In this document: positions 23,724-33,119 of the stretch, one piece after another
Position numbering within the stretch: the stretch's first letter is position 1
How the letters are laid out: the number at the start of each line of letters is the position of its first letter
Assembly: GCA_030427905.1 (NCBI GenBank)
Contig: JAUICL010000001.1
Location: 310,001 to 374,000 of the forward strand
DNA: 64,000 bases
From: Bacteroidia bacterium
Lineage (GTDB): Bacteria; Bacteroidota; Bacteroidia; Flavobacteriales_D; Cryomorphaceae
Direction: 5' to 3'
Position numbers and translations under genes: made by a program
The notes under the pieces: model-generated
Told to the model about the DNA's origin: nothing
Database searches by the model: none
The model's input: the letters and a program-made list of their open reading frames with translations, nothing else

Positions 23724-25727
23724 TTATTTATAACTTCTAGTTTTAACTTCGATGGCTTCGTAATTCAAGTCTTCCTTGTGCAAGACTGCTTCACCTGGCT
23801 CACCGGTATATTCAAACACACTAACAAAAGTGAAGTTCTCATCATCTCTCATGGCTTCTCCTTCGCTGGTCTGAAACTCTTCTCTGAAGTGTCCACCACA
23901 GGACTCATTTCTGGTCAATGCATCGAGACACATCAGTTCTCCTAACTCAAGGAAGTCAGCTACTCTACCGGCCTTTTCAAGCTCTGGATTCAATCCGTTA
24001 ATTGAGCCTGGTACTTTCACATCCTTCCAGAACTCTTCTCGCAAGGCCTTAATTTCAACCATGGCTTCTTTGAGCCCTTCGGCGTTTCTCGACATACCAC
24101 ATTTATCCCACATGATCTTTCCAAGTCTCTTGTGAAAGTGGTCGACTGTTTTTGAACCTTGTATAGACAGAAGTGTTTCGAGTCGGTCGTTCACATTCTT
24201 TTCAGCCTGCTCAAAGGCCGGCTGATCAGTAGATATTTTTCCAGTCAAAATATCATCTGCTAGGTAGTCACCTATGGTGTAAGGAAGGACGAAGTAACCA
24301 TCTGCCAGTCCTTGCATCAACGCTGATGCCCCAAGTCTGTTTGCTCCGTGATCACTAAAGTTAGCTTCACCGCAGGCAAAACAACCCTTAACCGTGGTCA
24401 TAAGATTGTAGTCTACCCAAATACCTCCCATGGTGTAGTGCACCGCCGGGTATATCATCATTGGCGTTTCGTATGGATTCTGATCCTTGATTTTCTCATA
24501 CATCTCAAACAAGTTACCATACTTCGCTTCTACAACCTTTTTACCCATGGCTATGATCTCATCTTTCGATGCATTGTTCATTCCGTGGATAGAAGCCTGC
24601 TCTTTTCCATAACGCTCTATAGCCGATGCGAAATCGAGGTATACTGCTTGACCCGTCGCATTCACTCCAAAGCCCGCGTCGCAACGCTCCTTGGCAGCAC
24701 GTGAAGCTACATCTCGAGGTACGAGGTTTCCAAAAGATGGATACCTTCTTTCTAAGTAATAATCTCTGTCTTCTTCAGCAAGCTGAGTTGGCTTCAATCG
24801 GCCTTCTCGGATAGCCTGAGCATCTTCTATTTTCTTTGGTACCCATATACGTCCATCGTTTCTAAGCGACTCCGACATGAGCGTTAGCTTCGATTGGTGA
24901 TCTCCTGAAACTGGAATACACGTTGGGTGAATTTGCGTAAAGCAAGGGTTAGCCATAAAAGCACCGCGCTTGTGCGCTTTCCATGCAGCGGTCACATTAG
25001 ATCCCATGGCATTGGTTGAAAGGAAGAACACGTTTCCGTATCCACCTGTACACAATACCACGGCGTGAGCGGCATGCCTTTCAACTTTTCCTGTTACGAG
25101 ATTTCTAGCGATAATACCTCTGGCTTTATCATCGACCATTACCAGGTCGAGCATCTCATGGCGGTTATACATTTTCACCTTACCCTTCGAGATCTGTCGC
25201 GACAAGGCCGAGTAGGCTCCAAGCAAAAGCTGCTGACCAGTTTGCCCTTTGGCGTAGAATGTACGTGAAACCTGTACTCCACCGAAAGATCGGTTGTCGA
25301 GCAATCCACCGTATTCACGTGCAAAGGGTACCCCTTGCGCTACACATTGGTCAATAATATCAGCTGAAACTTCAGCCAGACGGTGAACGTTTGATTCTCT
25401 CGAACGGTAGTCTCCACCTTTTACTGTGTCGTAGAACAACCGGTAAACGGAGTCTCCATCATTCTGATAGTTCTTGGCTGCGTTTATTCCTCCTTGAGCC
25501 GCAATACTGTGAGCTCGACGCGGAGAATCTTGAAAGCAAAAAGCCTTCACATTGTATCCCATCTCGGCCAGCGATGCCGCTGCCGATGCACCTGCCAACC
25601 CCGTACCAACAACGATAATGTCGATGCTTCGTTTATTGGCTGGATTTACAAGGCGAATATGATTTTTATGGTTGGTCCACTTTTTATCTATAGAACCTTC
25701 TGGAATTTTTGAATCTAAAACTGACAT
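23724..25727 (-). CDS. sdhA: Succinate dehydrogenase/fumarate reductase flavoprotein subunit
   Basis: A 667-residue catalytic subunit that oxidises succinate to fumarate with covalently bound FAD. The dinucleotide-binding motif [15 protein letters not shown] is near residue 36. The FAD-linking histidine lies in [18 protein letters not shown]. Active-site stretches include [28 protein letters not shown] and [11 protein letters not shown], with GLFACGEA-type sequence [20 protein letters not shown] at the end of the FAD domain. The helical C-terminal domain is complete. It lies between sdhC (10-base gap) and sdhB (26-base gap). The length and layout fit Bacteroidota B-type enzymes. Confidence 0.97.
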   Translation of the reverse strand: MSVLDSKIPEGSIDKKWTNHKNHIRLVNPANKRSIDIIVVGTGLAGASAAASLAEMGYNVKAFCFQDSPRRAHSIAAQGGINAAKNYQNDGDSVYRLFYDTVKGGDYRSRESNVHRLAEVSADIIDQCVAQGVPFAREYGGLLDNRSFGGVQVSRTFYAKGQTGQQLLLGAYSALSRQISKGKVKMYNRHEMLDLVMVDDKARGIIARNLVTGKVERHAAHAVVLCTGGYGNVFFLSTNAMGSNVTAAWKAHKRGAFMANPCFTQIHPTCIPVSGDHQSKLTLMSESLRNDGRIWVPKKIEDAQAIREGRLKPTQLAEEDRDYYLERRYPSFGNLVPRDVASRAAKERCDAGFGVNATGQAVYLDFASAIERYGKEQASIHGMNNASKDEIIAMGKKVVEAKYGNLFEMYEKIKDQNPYETPMMIYPAVHYTMGGIWVDYNLMTTVKGCFACGEANFSDHGANRLGASALMQGLADGYFVLPYTIGDYLADDILTGKISTDQPAFEQAEKNVNDRLETLLSIQGSKTVDHFHKRLGKIMWDKCGMSRNAEGLKEAMVEIKALREEFWKDVKVPGSINGLNPELEKAGRVADFLELGELMCLDALTRNESCGGHFREEFQTSEGEAMRDDENFTFVSVFEYTGEPGEAVLHKEDLNYEAIEVKTRSYK

Positions 25728-25737
25728 GTTCTCAATA

Positions 25738-26424
25738 TTAGTGGGTGAGATAGATGTAAACTGGAATGGCCGCGAAGGCTATTGATACGACTATCGAAAA
25801 GGCATATCCGATTTTTTCAAAGATCACCTTCGTCTTAGCTGTTCTGAGTCCGAAAGAAGAGAATGCGCTTTTGAAACCGTGCAGCAAGTGAAAGCACATG
25901 GCCGCCATTGCAAACACATAGAACAACACGAAGATTAGCCCCATGGAGTCGTCAGTAAAAAACGAAATCACAACAGTGTAGAGATCTTTGTTGCCAGCGC
26001 TATCCACCGGAAGCGAACCAAAATGCATCACGTACCAGAAATTGCTCATGTGTACGGCGATAAACACCAAGATGATAGTTCCGAGTACACCCATGTTTCG
26101 GGAGTTCCACTTCGAATTTGCCGATGGGTTGGAGTATGCGTATTTCTGTGGACGAGCAGCTTTGTTCGATGCCACGAGCATAATTCCATCAATCGCGTGA
26201 AAAAGAATACTGAAATACGTCAAGTAGCTCAATATTTTGACCGCCGGATTGGTGGTCATAAATTTTGCATAGGCATTAAATTGAAGCGCTGCTTCTTCGC
26301 CTGTTAAAAACAACTGAAGGTTTCCGGCTAAGTGTCCTACAAGGAATAAGCATAGAAATAAACCGGTGGCTGACATCCAGTACTTTTTTGCCAAACTGGA
26401 CTTGAGAATAGCTGAATTACTCAT
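25738..26424 (-). CDS. sdhC: Succinate dehydrogenase cytochrome b subunit (B-type, five helices)
   Basis: A 228-residue membrane anchor with five hydrophobic helices at about 15-35, 60-82, 107-128, 155-178 and 205-226. Candidate haem-ligating histidines lie in [31 protein letters not shown] and [12 protein letters not shown], consistent with a di-haem B-type cytochrome as in Bacteroidota and Wolinella/Bacillus-type enzymes. No separate SdhD is present or needed. It is the first gene of the leftward sdhCAB operon, with a TACATTTG -7 box at 26452-26459 and divergent transcription from the aminopeptidase gene. Confidence 0.93.
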   Translation of the reverse strand: MSNSAILKSSLAKKYWMSATGLFLCLFLVGHLAGNLQLFLTGEEAALQFNAYAKFMTTNPAVKILSYLTYFSILFHAIDGIMLVASNKAARPQKYAYSNPSANSKWNSRNMGVLGTIILVFIAVHMSNFWYVMHFGSLPVDSAGNKDLYTVVISFFTDDSMGLIFVLFYVFAMAAMCFHLLHGFKSAFSSFGLRTAKTKVIFEKIGYAFSIVVSIAFAAIPVYIYLTH

Positions 26425-26451
26425 TATTTATATTCTACGGTGTATAATCCA

Positions 26452-26459
26452 CAAATGTA
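26452..26459 (-). promoter_or_regulatory. -7 box TACATTTG before sdhC
   Basis: TACATTTG read leftward fits TAnnTTTG, 27 bases before the sdhC ATG. The -33 region has only TG-rich sequence, so the match is partial. A TGTTTA/TAAACA inverted repeat lies about 30 bases further upstream. Confidence 0.45.
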
Positions 26460-26488
26460 AGTGTCGAGGTCAAAAAACACACATCTTA

Positions 26489-26502
26489 TGTTTATTTAAA
26501 CA
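26489..26502. promoter_or_regulatory. Inverted repeat TGTTTA-TT-TAAACA between divergent genes
   Basis: A perfect 6-bp inverted repeat with a 2-base centre in the sdhC-pepP divergent region, between the two predicted -7 boxes. It could be an operator. In AT-rich intergenic DNA such a repeat can also arise by chance. Confidence 0.3.
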
Positions 26503-26543
26503 AATTCTAAGCAATTGAGTTCAGAATAATCGATGCCGAACCC

Positions 26544-26551
26544 TAAATTTG
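26544..26551 (+). promoter_or_regulatory. -7 box TAAATTTG before the aminopeptidase gene
   Basis: TAAATTTG fits the TAnnTTTG element, 19 bases before the ATG at 26571. The nearest upstream TTG is 26 bases away, slightly beyond the usual spacing. Confidence 0.45.
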
Positions 26552-26570
26552 CTCAACAAGAAAAAGACAA

Positions 26571-27857
26571 ATGAGATACCAACCGCTTTCAGCTTCAACA
26601 TATTCAATGCATCGACAGAAATTCGCCGAAAGTCTTCGCGAAAAATCGCTTGCCATTTTCAACTCTAACGACATCATGCCGACCAATGCCGATGGCACCA
26701 TGCCCTTCAGGCAGAACAATGATATGCTCTATTTGTCGGGAGTAGATCAGGAAGAAAGCATTCTTTTGATTTTCCCTCAAGCATCTAATTCGGCTCACAG
26801 AGAAATTCTCTTTGTGAAAGAGACCAGTGAAGAAATTGCCATTTGGGAAGGCGAAAAGCTGACAAAAGAAAAGGCTACTGAATTATCAGGCATTAAAACA
26901 GTACTGTGGCTCGACCAGTTCGAAGCCGTACTCAAAACGTTGATGGTGGAAGCGGGGCGCATTTACCTCAACACCAACGAACATACGCGTCGGTCAAACG
27001 AAGTTGAAACACGCGATGATCGATTCAGGAATTGGATCATGAAAGAGTATCCACTCCACACGTACGATCGAGCCACTCCCATTCTTCAATACCTCCGTTC
27101 GATCAAATCAAATGAAGAGATCGACCAAATGCAAAAGGCTTGTGATATCACAAAAGATGGTTTAAACAGAATATTGAAGTTTGTGAAACCGGGAGTGATG
27201 GAGTACGAAATAGAAGCGGAATACGCTCACGAGTTTTTGCGCCAGCGATCAAGAGGCTTTGCTTACACACCTATCATCGCATCCGGATTCAATGCATGTG
27301 TGCTGCATTATATTGAAAACAAAGAAGAGTGTAAAGACGGCGACTTACTCCTTATGGATGTGGGTGCGGAATATGGAAATTACGCGAGCGATATGACCCG
27401 CACCATTCCCGTGAATGGAAAATTTACAGATCGTCAGCGCGATGTGTACAATGCTGTATTGCGAGTGATGAAGGGGGCAATGAACTTGCTAAAGCCCGGC
27501 GTTCTTTTAGGAGAGTACCACAAGCAGGTTGGTCAATTAATGGAAAAAGAACTCTTGGATTTAGGGCTTCTGACCCAGGCTGATATTGACAATCAAGATT
27601 CGAGCTGGCCCGCGTACAAGAAGTACTTTATGCACGGCACATCGCACTTTATCGGTCTGGATGTTCACGATGTAGGCTTATGGCATTTACCCCTAGAACC
27701 GGGAATGTGTTTCACCGTAGAGCCAGGAATCTACATTCGCGAAGAAAACATCGGTATACGTCTTGAGAATGATATCGTGATCACCGAAAACGGGTTTATC
27801 GATTTGATGAAAGACATCCCGTTGGAAGCTGATGAAATCGAAAGACTGATGGCTTAA
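26571..27857 (+). CDS. pepP: Xaa-Pro aminopeptidase (M24B metallopeptidase)
   Basis: A 428-residue M24-family aminopeptidase that removes an N-terminal residue preceding proline. The N-terminal creatinase-like domain (1-170) is followed by the pita-bread catalytic domain. Metal ligands are visible as Asp in LLMDVGAEYG, Asp in YASDMTRT, His in HGTSHFIGLDVHD, Glu in TVEPGIYI and Glu in IRLENDIVI. FMHGTSH plus GLDVHDVG is typical of PepP. The ATG at 26571 lies behind a TAAATTTG box. The gene overlaps the converging small ORF at 27854 by 4 bases. A cytoplasmic location is likely because no signal peptide is present. Confidence 0.93.
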   Translation: MRYQPLSASTYSMHRQKFAESLREKSLAIFNSNDIMPTNADGTMPFRQNNDMLYLSGVDQEESILLIFPQASNSAHREILFVKETSEEIAIWEGEKLTKEKATELSGIKTVLWLDQFEAVLKTLMVEAGRIYLNTNEHTRRSNEVETRDDRFRNWIMKEYPLHTYDRATPILQYLRSIKSNEEIDQMQKACDITKDGLNRILKFVKPGVMEYEIEAEYAHEFLRQRSRGFAYTPIIASGFNACVLHYIENKEECKDGDLLLMDVGAEYGNYASDMTRTIPVNGKFTDRQRDVYNAVLRVMKGAMNLLKPGVLLGEYHKQVGQLMEKELLDLGLLTQADIDNQDSSWPAYKKYFMHGTSHFIGLDVHDVGLWHLPLEPGMCFTVEPGIYIREENIGIRLENDIVITENGFIDLMKDIPLEADEIERLMA

Positions 27858-28108
27858 GCCCTCACGGTGAACCTTCGGCTGATGGCTCTGTCTCCATCGA
27901 GAATCAAGAAAATGTAGGAATCGGGGGCGAGGTCGGCAATGCTAATAGATGTATCTAGACGACTGATGTTTCCCGATTTCAGAATGCGACCGCAGTAATC
28001 GCAAATATCAAAGATGGTTCGCTGTGTTTTGCTTCTATATCTGACATGCACTTGTTTGGATACCAAGTCTGTTCGCACTTTTAGGAGGTCTTGTAGTCCG
28101 ACTATCAT
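27854..28108 (-). CDS. Short ORF consisting almost only of a T9SS type A-like sorting domain; possible remnant
   Basis: An 84-residue ORF whose residues about 15-84 follow the type A T9SS C-terminal sorting pattern: a first strand VHVRYRSKTQRTIFDICDYCGRIL, the loop SGNISRLDTSISIADLAPDSYIF, and a final KRF-like strand SRRFTVRA. There is no signal peptide and no cargo domain. The frame stays open upstream to 28186 but without an ATG, and there it enters a terminator hairpin. It is therefore probably the 3' remnant of a lost secreted-protein gene rather than a working gene. It overlaps pepP by 4 bases at its 3' end. Confidence 0.45.
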   Translation of the reverse strand: MIVGLQDLLKVRTDLVSKQVHVRYRSKTQRTIFDICDYCGRILKSGNISRLDTSISIADLAPDSYIFLILDGDRAISRRFTVRA

Positions 28109-28170
28109 AGTTAAAGGTGTTTTGAGAGCGGTATACGGCTCATGGCCGATTGGGTTGCGATCTCCATAAA

Positions 28171-28195
28171 ATAAAAAGCTCCGCAAACGCGGAGC
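28171..28195 (-). terminator. Intrinsic terminator after the 30-codon ORF
   Basis: Read leftward, GCTCCGC-GTTT-GCGGAGC is followed by TTTTTATTTTA. It shows that a leftward transcript ends here, although the only leftward candidate upstream is the ORF at 28223-28315. Confidence 0.8.
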
Positions 28196-28222
28196 CCTTT
28201 ATTTTATCAAACTCAATTAAAC

Positions 28223-28315
28223 TCAACGATCAATGAAGATCCATTTTTGTTCAGCAACGATGTTTACAGTTTCGTTTTCAGTTTCGCTTTCGCATTGGAG
28301 TAATATTGTTGTCAT
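28223..28315 (-). CDS. Possible 30-residue acidic peptide, or a small RNA
   Basis: Leftward ATG at 28315 opens 30 codons ending TGA. The product is acidic in the middle (CESETENETVNIVAEQ) and ends KWIFIDR. The stop codon is followed 27 bases later by a strong intrinsic terminator, so a leftward transcript of roughly 130-200 bases is implied between about 28180 and 28380. Whether its function lies in the peptide or the RNA is not visible. No family is recognised and no clear promoter box is seen. Without this ORF, 28109-28435 would be gene-free. Confidence 0.4.
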   Translation of the reverse strand: MTTILLQCESETENETVNIVAEQKWIFIDR

Positions 28316-28399
28316 AGGCTTTACTTTTATTAACTTCTGATATGAATTTACGTCCAATGATTTGGTTTATATTGAGGCATTAAACGAAAGGACGTTGTG

Positions 28400-28425
28400 A
28401 GTCCATAAGCGGATTCTGATGGACT
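28400..28425 (+). promoter_or_regulatory. Stem-loop just before the first LytTR regulator
   Basis: AGTCCAT and ATGGACT form a perfect 7-bp inverted repeat with a 12-base loop, ending 10 bases before the start codon at 28436. It could be a leader hairpin affecting translation or an operator. LytTR proteins usually bind direct repeats, so autoregulation is not implied. Confidence 0.35.
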
Positions 28426-28435
28426 AGAATTTGAT

Positions 28436-29212
28436 ATGAAAGGAAAGATTCGAGCTATAATCGTGGATGATGAGATGCCCGCCCGAGAGAATCTCAAGTT
28501 TATGCTAGCCGACTATTGCCCTGAAGTGAGCGTAGTAGGATTAGCAGATGGGGTTGAATCAGGCAAAGCACTTTTTGAAGCTGAGAGGCCTAGTCTGGTA
28601 TTTCTGGATATTCGCATGCCTTCTGGCTCAGAAGGATTTGAGCTTTTAGACAAACTAGAAGGCGATGACTTCTTTGTAGTCTTTGTAACGGCATTTAAAG
28701 ACTATGCTATCCGAGCATTTGAAAATAGAGCCCTACACTACATTTTGAAACCGATAGATGAAGGTGATCTTCAGGAAGTGGTACAACGTATTATCATGAG
28801 GAAGTCCTTGCTGGAGAAAGGCGAAATAGAACCGGAAAAAGCGCGGCTCTCAGGACTGAACGATGTCATCAAGGACCAAAAAGATCCAACCCGAATCACC
28901 ATTCACCATTCAAAAGGTATAAAGATCGTAGAAGTAGATGATATCGACTACCTGGAAAGCAGTGGAAACTGCACCATCCTTCACTTTTCGGATGGATCTA
29001 GCTACCTCGACACGCGCACATTAAAGGTGTACGAAGCACTTGTACCCCAACACTTTTTCCGCACCCACCGGTCGTATATGATTAACCTACGGCAAGTGTC
29101 CGAAATCCTCCATGGAAATGATCAAAGTGTCATTATAAAGTCTGGGAAATCCCTACCATTCTCAAGAGACAAAAAGAAAGAATTGATCTCGGCCATTACA
29201 AATTTGGGCTAA
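28436..29212 (+). CDS. LytTR-family response regulator (first of two)
   Basis: A 258-residue response regulator. The receiver domain (5-120) has DDE (11-13), phosphoacceptor Asp58 in VFLDIRMP, Thr in FVTAFKDY and Lys in LKPIDEGDL. A linker leads to a LytTR DNA-binding domain (about 155-255) with DIDYLESSGNCTILHF, the FFRTHRSYMINLRQV signature and LPFSRDKK. It is followed 101 bases later by a second LytTR regulator and then by the sensor kinase, and probably works with that kinase. The ATG at 28436 follows a small stem-loop. Confidence 0.94.
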   Translation: MKGKIRAIIVDDEMPARENLKFMLADYCPEVSVVGLADGVESGKALFEAERPSLVFLDIRMPSGSEGFELLDKLEGDDFFVVFVTAFKDYAIRAFENRALHYILKPIDEGDLQEVVQRIIMRKSLLEKGEIEPEKARLSGLNDVIKDQKDPTRITIHHSKGIKIVEVDDIDYLESSGNCTILHFSDGSSYLDTRTLKVYEALVPQHFFRTHRSYMINLRQVSEILHGNDQSVIIKSGKSLPFSRDKKKELISAITNLG

Positions 29213-29313
29213 AATCAACCCATTTAGCAGCTCACTCATTGAGAGTAGCGGTTCAATCAAAGACCCAAGAGAATTCGTGCAAATCAATCTATATTGGGTT
29301 AAAACCACCGCCT

Positions 29314-30063
29314 ATGAAAGCCTTAATTGTTGACGACGAGCAGTTTTGCCGTGATAATCTCAAGTTACTTATTGATGAGTATTGTCCGCAAATATCTTCT
29401 ATTGAACTAGCATCCAGTGCTGACGAAGCCAGAACACAGTTGGCAGTATCAGATCCTGATGTGTTGTTTTTGGACATCAAGATGCCTAAAGAGTCTGGTT
29501 TTGACCTACTTCACAGTTTAGGTGACCACAAATTCTCTGTTATTTTCACCACGGCTCACAACGAGTATGCCCTTGATGCACTTAAAGCTCAGGCCGTAGA
29601 TTACCTCGAGAAGCCTATCAATATAGACGACCTTCAATCGGCCGTTTCTAAATTGGGCAAGAAAGAGCTTTCGGATGGGAACTCACTTTCTGAGATTCGC
29701 GCACTGATTCAAAAAACATACCTTGAGCAGAACGAAGAAAAAATCGCTGTGCCTATGCGCGAAGGCTATGAGATTATCTCGTATCGCGAGATCGTGCACC
29801 TTGAAGCTCAAGAGAGCTACACCATGATCTACCTCGATTCTGGCAAGAAGCTCCTCAGCAGTAAGAACATAAAAGTTTACGAAGAAAAACTTGATCCGCT
29901 CGTATTCTTCCGGACTCATAAGTCCCACATTATCAACCTGAGACACCACCTTAAGGGATTTAACCGAATAGATGGAAATTCAGCCGTGATGACCGGAGGC
30001 AAGCACGTTCCCATCGCAAGACGTAAATTGCAGTCTTTTTTAGACCGCATTGCGGGAATGTAA
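29314..30063 (+). CDS. LytTR-family response regulator (second of two)
   Basis: A 249-residue paralogue of the regulator at 28436. The receiver has DDE (7-9), phosphoacceptor Asp54 in LFLDIKMP, Thr in FTTAHNEY and Lys in EKPINIDDL. The LytTR domain (about 145-247) has EIVHLEAQESYTMIYL and VFFRTHKSHIINLRHHL. The ATG at 29314 starts exactly at the receiver; the upstream in-frame GTG/TTG-type starts from 29239 add unrelated residues. The kinase gene begins 3 bases after its stop, so this regulator is the likeliest direct partner of that kinase. Confidence 0.94.
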   Translation: MKALIVDDEQFCRDNLKLLIDEYCPQISSIELASSADEARTQLAVSDPDVLFLDIKMPKESGFDLLHSLGDHKFSVIFTTAHNEYALDALKAQAVDYLEKPINIDDLQSAVSKLGKKELSDGNSLSEIRALIQKTYLEQNEEKIAVPMREGYEIISYREIVHLEAQESYTMIYLDSGKKLLSSKNIKVYEEKLDPLVFFRTHKSHIINLRHHLKGFNRIDGNSAVMTGGKHVPIARRKLQSFLDRIAGM

Positions 30064-30066
30064 TTT

Positions 30067-33060
30067 ATGCTGAGATTCCTTTTTTCATTAAGTATACTCC
30101 TACCAATACTCGTTTCTGCTCAGCAGCACCCGTTTATTAATTACAGCACCAAAGACGGTTTGGCCCAATCGCAAGTGAGAGCCATTGCCCAAGACGAGTA
30201 TGGATACATTTGGTTTGGAACCCAGGCAGGACTTAGTCGATTTGATGGCTATCAGTTTAAAAACTTTAGCATCAACGAAGGACTTCCCAACAATCAAGTG
30301 AACTGCCTGCTGCCCGATAGCGGCGGGATTTGGGTTGGGACTACTGGGAGCCTGGCCAAGTTTACCCTCGACGGAATCCAAACCATCCCCCTGCCAGATT
30401 CCCTGATCAATAGTCGGATCGTTGAACTCCTGATCGATGATCAGGACGTGATGTGGATTGCACTTGAAAACCACGGAATCCTCAAGTTCGACGGAGATCA
30501 ATTTCAGCACATCGGACTAAAAGAAGGGCTCCAGAACAATTTTGTACGCGCGATCTCAAAGTCGCCTTATGGAGATATTTGGATTGGAACACGTGAAGGA
30601 GTGGCTGTTTACAAGGATGATAAAATCACTGTCTTAAATCAGGAACTACTAAGTCAATCCAGTATTTCCGACATCTTTTTTACTCAAAATGGAAAGGTGA
30701 TCATTTCAAGTTTTGGAGATGGATTCTTCGTAGGTGAAGAAACAGGGTTCACCAATTTTACCATGGGTGATGGGTCACATTCCAACCACATCAGGTCGGC
30801 TGTTGAAACGCTCGATGGCCGAATTTGCCTGATCGCCCGTCAAGGGTTTGCTTTTTTTGATGGAAAAGAGTTTGACATTTTCACAGAAGAACAAGGTCTG
30901 CCCTACCTGAGCATCAAATCTGTTTTTGTTGATCGCGAAGGAAATTTGTGGCTTGGAACAGATGGCCAAGGCGTACTTTTTAGAGCGGGGACATCGTTTA
31001 CGACCATCACGATGGCCGATGGGGCGCACTCCGATCTTATCTTGAGCATTGCTGCTATAGACTCTACCAGGCTTTTTCTAGGTAGTTACGATAACGGTAT
31101 CACCATTTACGATGAGCAATCTTTCCACCCTTACCCCTATGCTGATTCGCTTCGCAATCAAACAATTTGGTCCCTTCTATATGATGAAAACAAAGTGCTA
31201 TGGGCAGGGACATCCAATGGCTTGATGCGAGAAGAAAATGGCCAAATCACCTACTTGGATCGAGATGCCGGAATCCCTGGAATTCGAATTACAGCAATTT
31301 CCGAAAGCCAGGGTACCGTGTGGGTTGGAGCCGAATCGGGTTTAGCACAACTCAGCGGCTCGGGCCAATTGTTGCAGTCGTTTGAAGAGATCACCGGGTT
31401 TGAGGGAAGAAGAATTAGAAGCATTCTTCCGCGAGACACTGCTGATATTTGGGTGGGTGCTGAAAACGGACTCTTCCACATCACCGATACGTCAATCGAT
31501 AAACACGTAACACCGGGAAAAATTCCTCCACCGATATACTGTTTAGCTGCCGATGACTATCACCAACTCTGGGTCGGGACGTCAAATGGGCTCTATGTTA
31601 CATACAGAGATAGCATAGGTTTCATTGAGGTGGAACTCGGAAAGAACTATAGTTCTAAGAATATCAACTTTCTCAACATCCTGCCAGATACGACATTGGC
31701 GATAGGCACCAACAATGGTTTGTACCGAATCAAACTTAAGCCCGGTATGCCAGGCAGCGAAGTAAAAGCCACCCATTATACCCAGTACGAAGGTCTAGAA
31801 GCAGAGGAAACCAACCAGAATTCATCTTTATTTCAGGGTTCGTCGCTTTGGTTTGGGTCAACGCTTGGTACCATCAAATTTGATTTGAATCAGGATAAGG
31901 TCAGAAACGCCAAGGCACCATTGCTAAACATTACCGGACTGCAACTTTTCCTCGAAGAAACCCCGTGGCGCGAAATTGCTGATAGCATTTCTCCTTCCAC
32001 AGGCCTTCCAGTAGATCTATCTCTAGACTATCAAAGCAACTACCTTACTTTTGATTTTGCAGGAATATCGCTCTCGAACCCGGAGAAAGTGAGTTACCGA
32101 TATACCCTGGAAGGTGCAGACGAAAACTGGCTTGGACCTACAAAAAACAGGTCGGCGACTTACGCCTATTTACCTCATGGAAATTACACCTTCCGGATCG
32201 AAGCGTTTTCTGAAGACAATCCAGAAGTTAAAAGTGAAACGGCCTTCGCGTTTTCGATAACGCCTCCGTTCTACTTGACACCTTGGTTTTTCACCTTGAG
32301 CGGTATCGCAGTTATCGCCCTACTTTTGACTATTTATCAAAATCAGATCAAGAAGGAAGAAGAAAAACGAGCCAATCTTCAGCTTAAATTTCAATCGCGC
32401 TTGATGGAGCTCGAATCCCAATCTCTGAATTCGAGTATGAATCGTCACTTCATCTTCAATTCGCTCAATTCCATTCAGTACTACATCAATATGCAGGATC
32501 GGAAGTCGGCAAACCGTTATTTAACCAGCTTTGCTAAGCTCATCCGAAAAAACCTCGACAGTAGCCAGCAAAATGAAACAAGCCTACAAGACGAACTAGA
32601 ACGGCTCAAGCTCTATCTATCACTCGAACAAATGCGGTTTCAAGGTCGGTTTGACTACCAAATTGAAGTGGATGAAAACGTTCAGACCGAAGATGTGAAC
32701 ATACCCGCCATGATGCTCCAGCCCTTCTTAGAAAACAGCATCTGGCACGGCATACTCCCGAATGACAAACACGGTGAACTCAAACTCAGAATACTCGATA
32801 GAGTTGAAGAAATTGAGATTCATATTGAAGACAATGGAATTGGAGTAGAAACCAGCAAACAACAAAAAATCGATACCGGAAATGGGCACATTTCTCAAGG
32901 AATGGACATCACCCAAAGTAGGCTTCAACTTTATAAAAACATGACTGGGTTAAATTATACAATCGAGGGCCCTTTCGAAATGAAAGGGCTCGATCAGGAA
33001 ACAATCGGCACCAAAGTCATCCTTTTTATACCACGAAACTTCGGTATTTCAAGAGCTTAA
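30067..33060 (+). CDS. LytS-type sensor histidine kinase with two-component-regulator propeller
   Basis: A 997-residue membrane sensor kinase. A signal peptide (1-19) is followed by a periplasmic Reg_prop beta-propeller region (about 25-600) with many IWFGT/LWLGT/VWVGA repeats, for example GYIWFGTQAGLSRFDGYQF. A Y_Y_Y domain (about 665-735, YTLEGADENWLGP) precedes one membrane helix at about 738-757. A coiled coil leads to a His_kinase domain with His794 in NRHFIFNSLNSIQYYI and a HATPase domain (IEDNGIGVETS). There is no fused receiver or HTH, unlike hybrid sensors of glycan-use loci. Two LytTR regulators lie directly upstream. The ligand is unknown. Confidence 0.94.
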   Translation: MLRFLFSLSILLPILVSAQQHPFINYSTKDGLAQSQVRAIAQDEYGYIWFGTQAGLSRFDGYQFKNFSINEGLPNNQVNCLLPDSGGIWVGTTGSLAKFTLDGIQTIPLPDSLINSRIVELLIDDQDVMWIALENHGILKFDGDQFQHIGLKEGLQNNFVRAISKSPYGDIWIGTREGVAVYKDDKITVLNQELLSQSSISDIFFTQNGKVIISSFGDGFFVGEETGFTNFTMGDGSHSNHIRSAVETLDGRICLIARQGFAFFDGKEFDIFTEEQGLPYLSIKSVFVDREGNLWLGTDGQGVLFRAGTSFTTITMADGAHSDLILSIAAIDSTRLFLGSYDNGITIYDEQSFHPYPYADSLRNQTIWSLLYDENKVLWAGTSNGLMREENGQITYLDRDAGIPGIRITAISESQGTVWVGAESGLAQLSGSGQLLQSFEEITGFEGRRIRSILPRDTADIWVGAENGLFHITDTSIDKHVTPGKIPPPIYCLAADDYHQLWVGTSNGLYVTYRDSIGFIEVELGKNYSSKNINFLNILPDTTLAIGTNNGLYRIKLKPGMPGSEVKATHYTQYEGLEAEETNQNSSLFQGSSLWFGSTLGTIKFDLNQDKVRNAKAPLLNITGLQLFLEETPWREIADSISPSTGLPVDLSLDYQSNYLTFDFAGISLSNPEKVSYRYTLEGADENWLGPTKNRSATYAYLPHGNYTFRIEAFSEDNPEVKSETAFAFSITPPFYLTPWFFTLSGIAVIALLLTIYQNQIKKEEEKRANLQLKFQSRLMELESQSLNSSMNRHFIFNSLNSIQYYINMQDRKSANRYLTSFAKLIRKNLDSSQQNETSLQDELERLKLYLSLEQMRFQGRFDYQIEVDENVQTEDVNIPAMMLQPFLENSIWHGILPNDKHGELKLRILDRVEEIEIHIEDNGIGVETSKQQKIDTGNGHISQGMDITQSRLQLYKNMTGLNYTIEGPFEMKGLDQETIGTKVILFIPRNFGISRA

Positions 33061-33119
33061 CATTGTGATAATTGGAATTTTCAACAATGGGTTGTATATT
33101 TACAGGAAATAATGTGTTC

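Noticed and set aside
33072-33119. Upstream TTG and ATG starts for the small lipoprotein
   Set aside because: They put unrelated residues before a normal signal sequence and lie across a possible -7 box.
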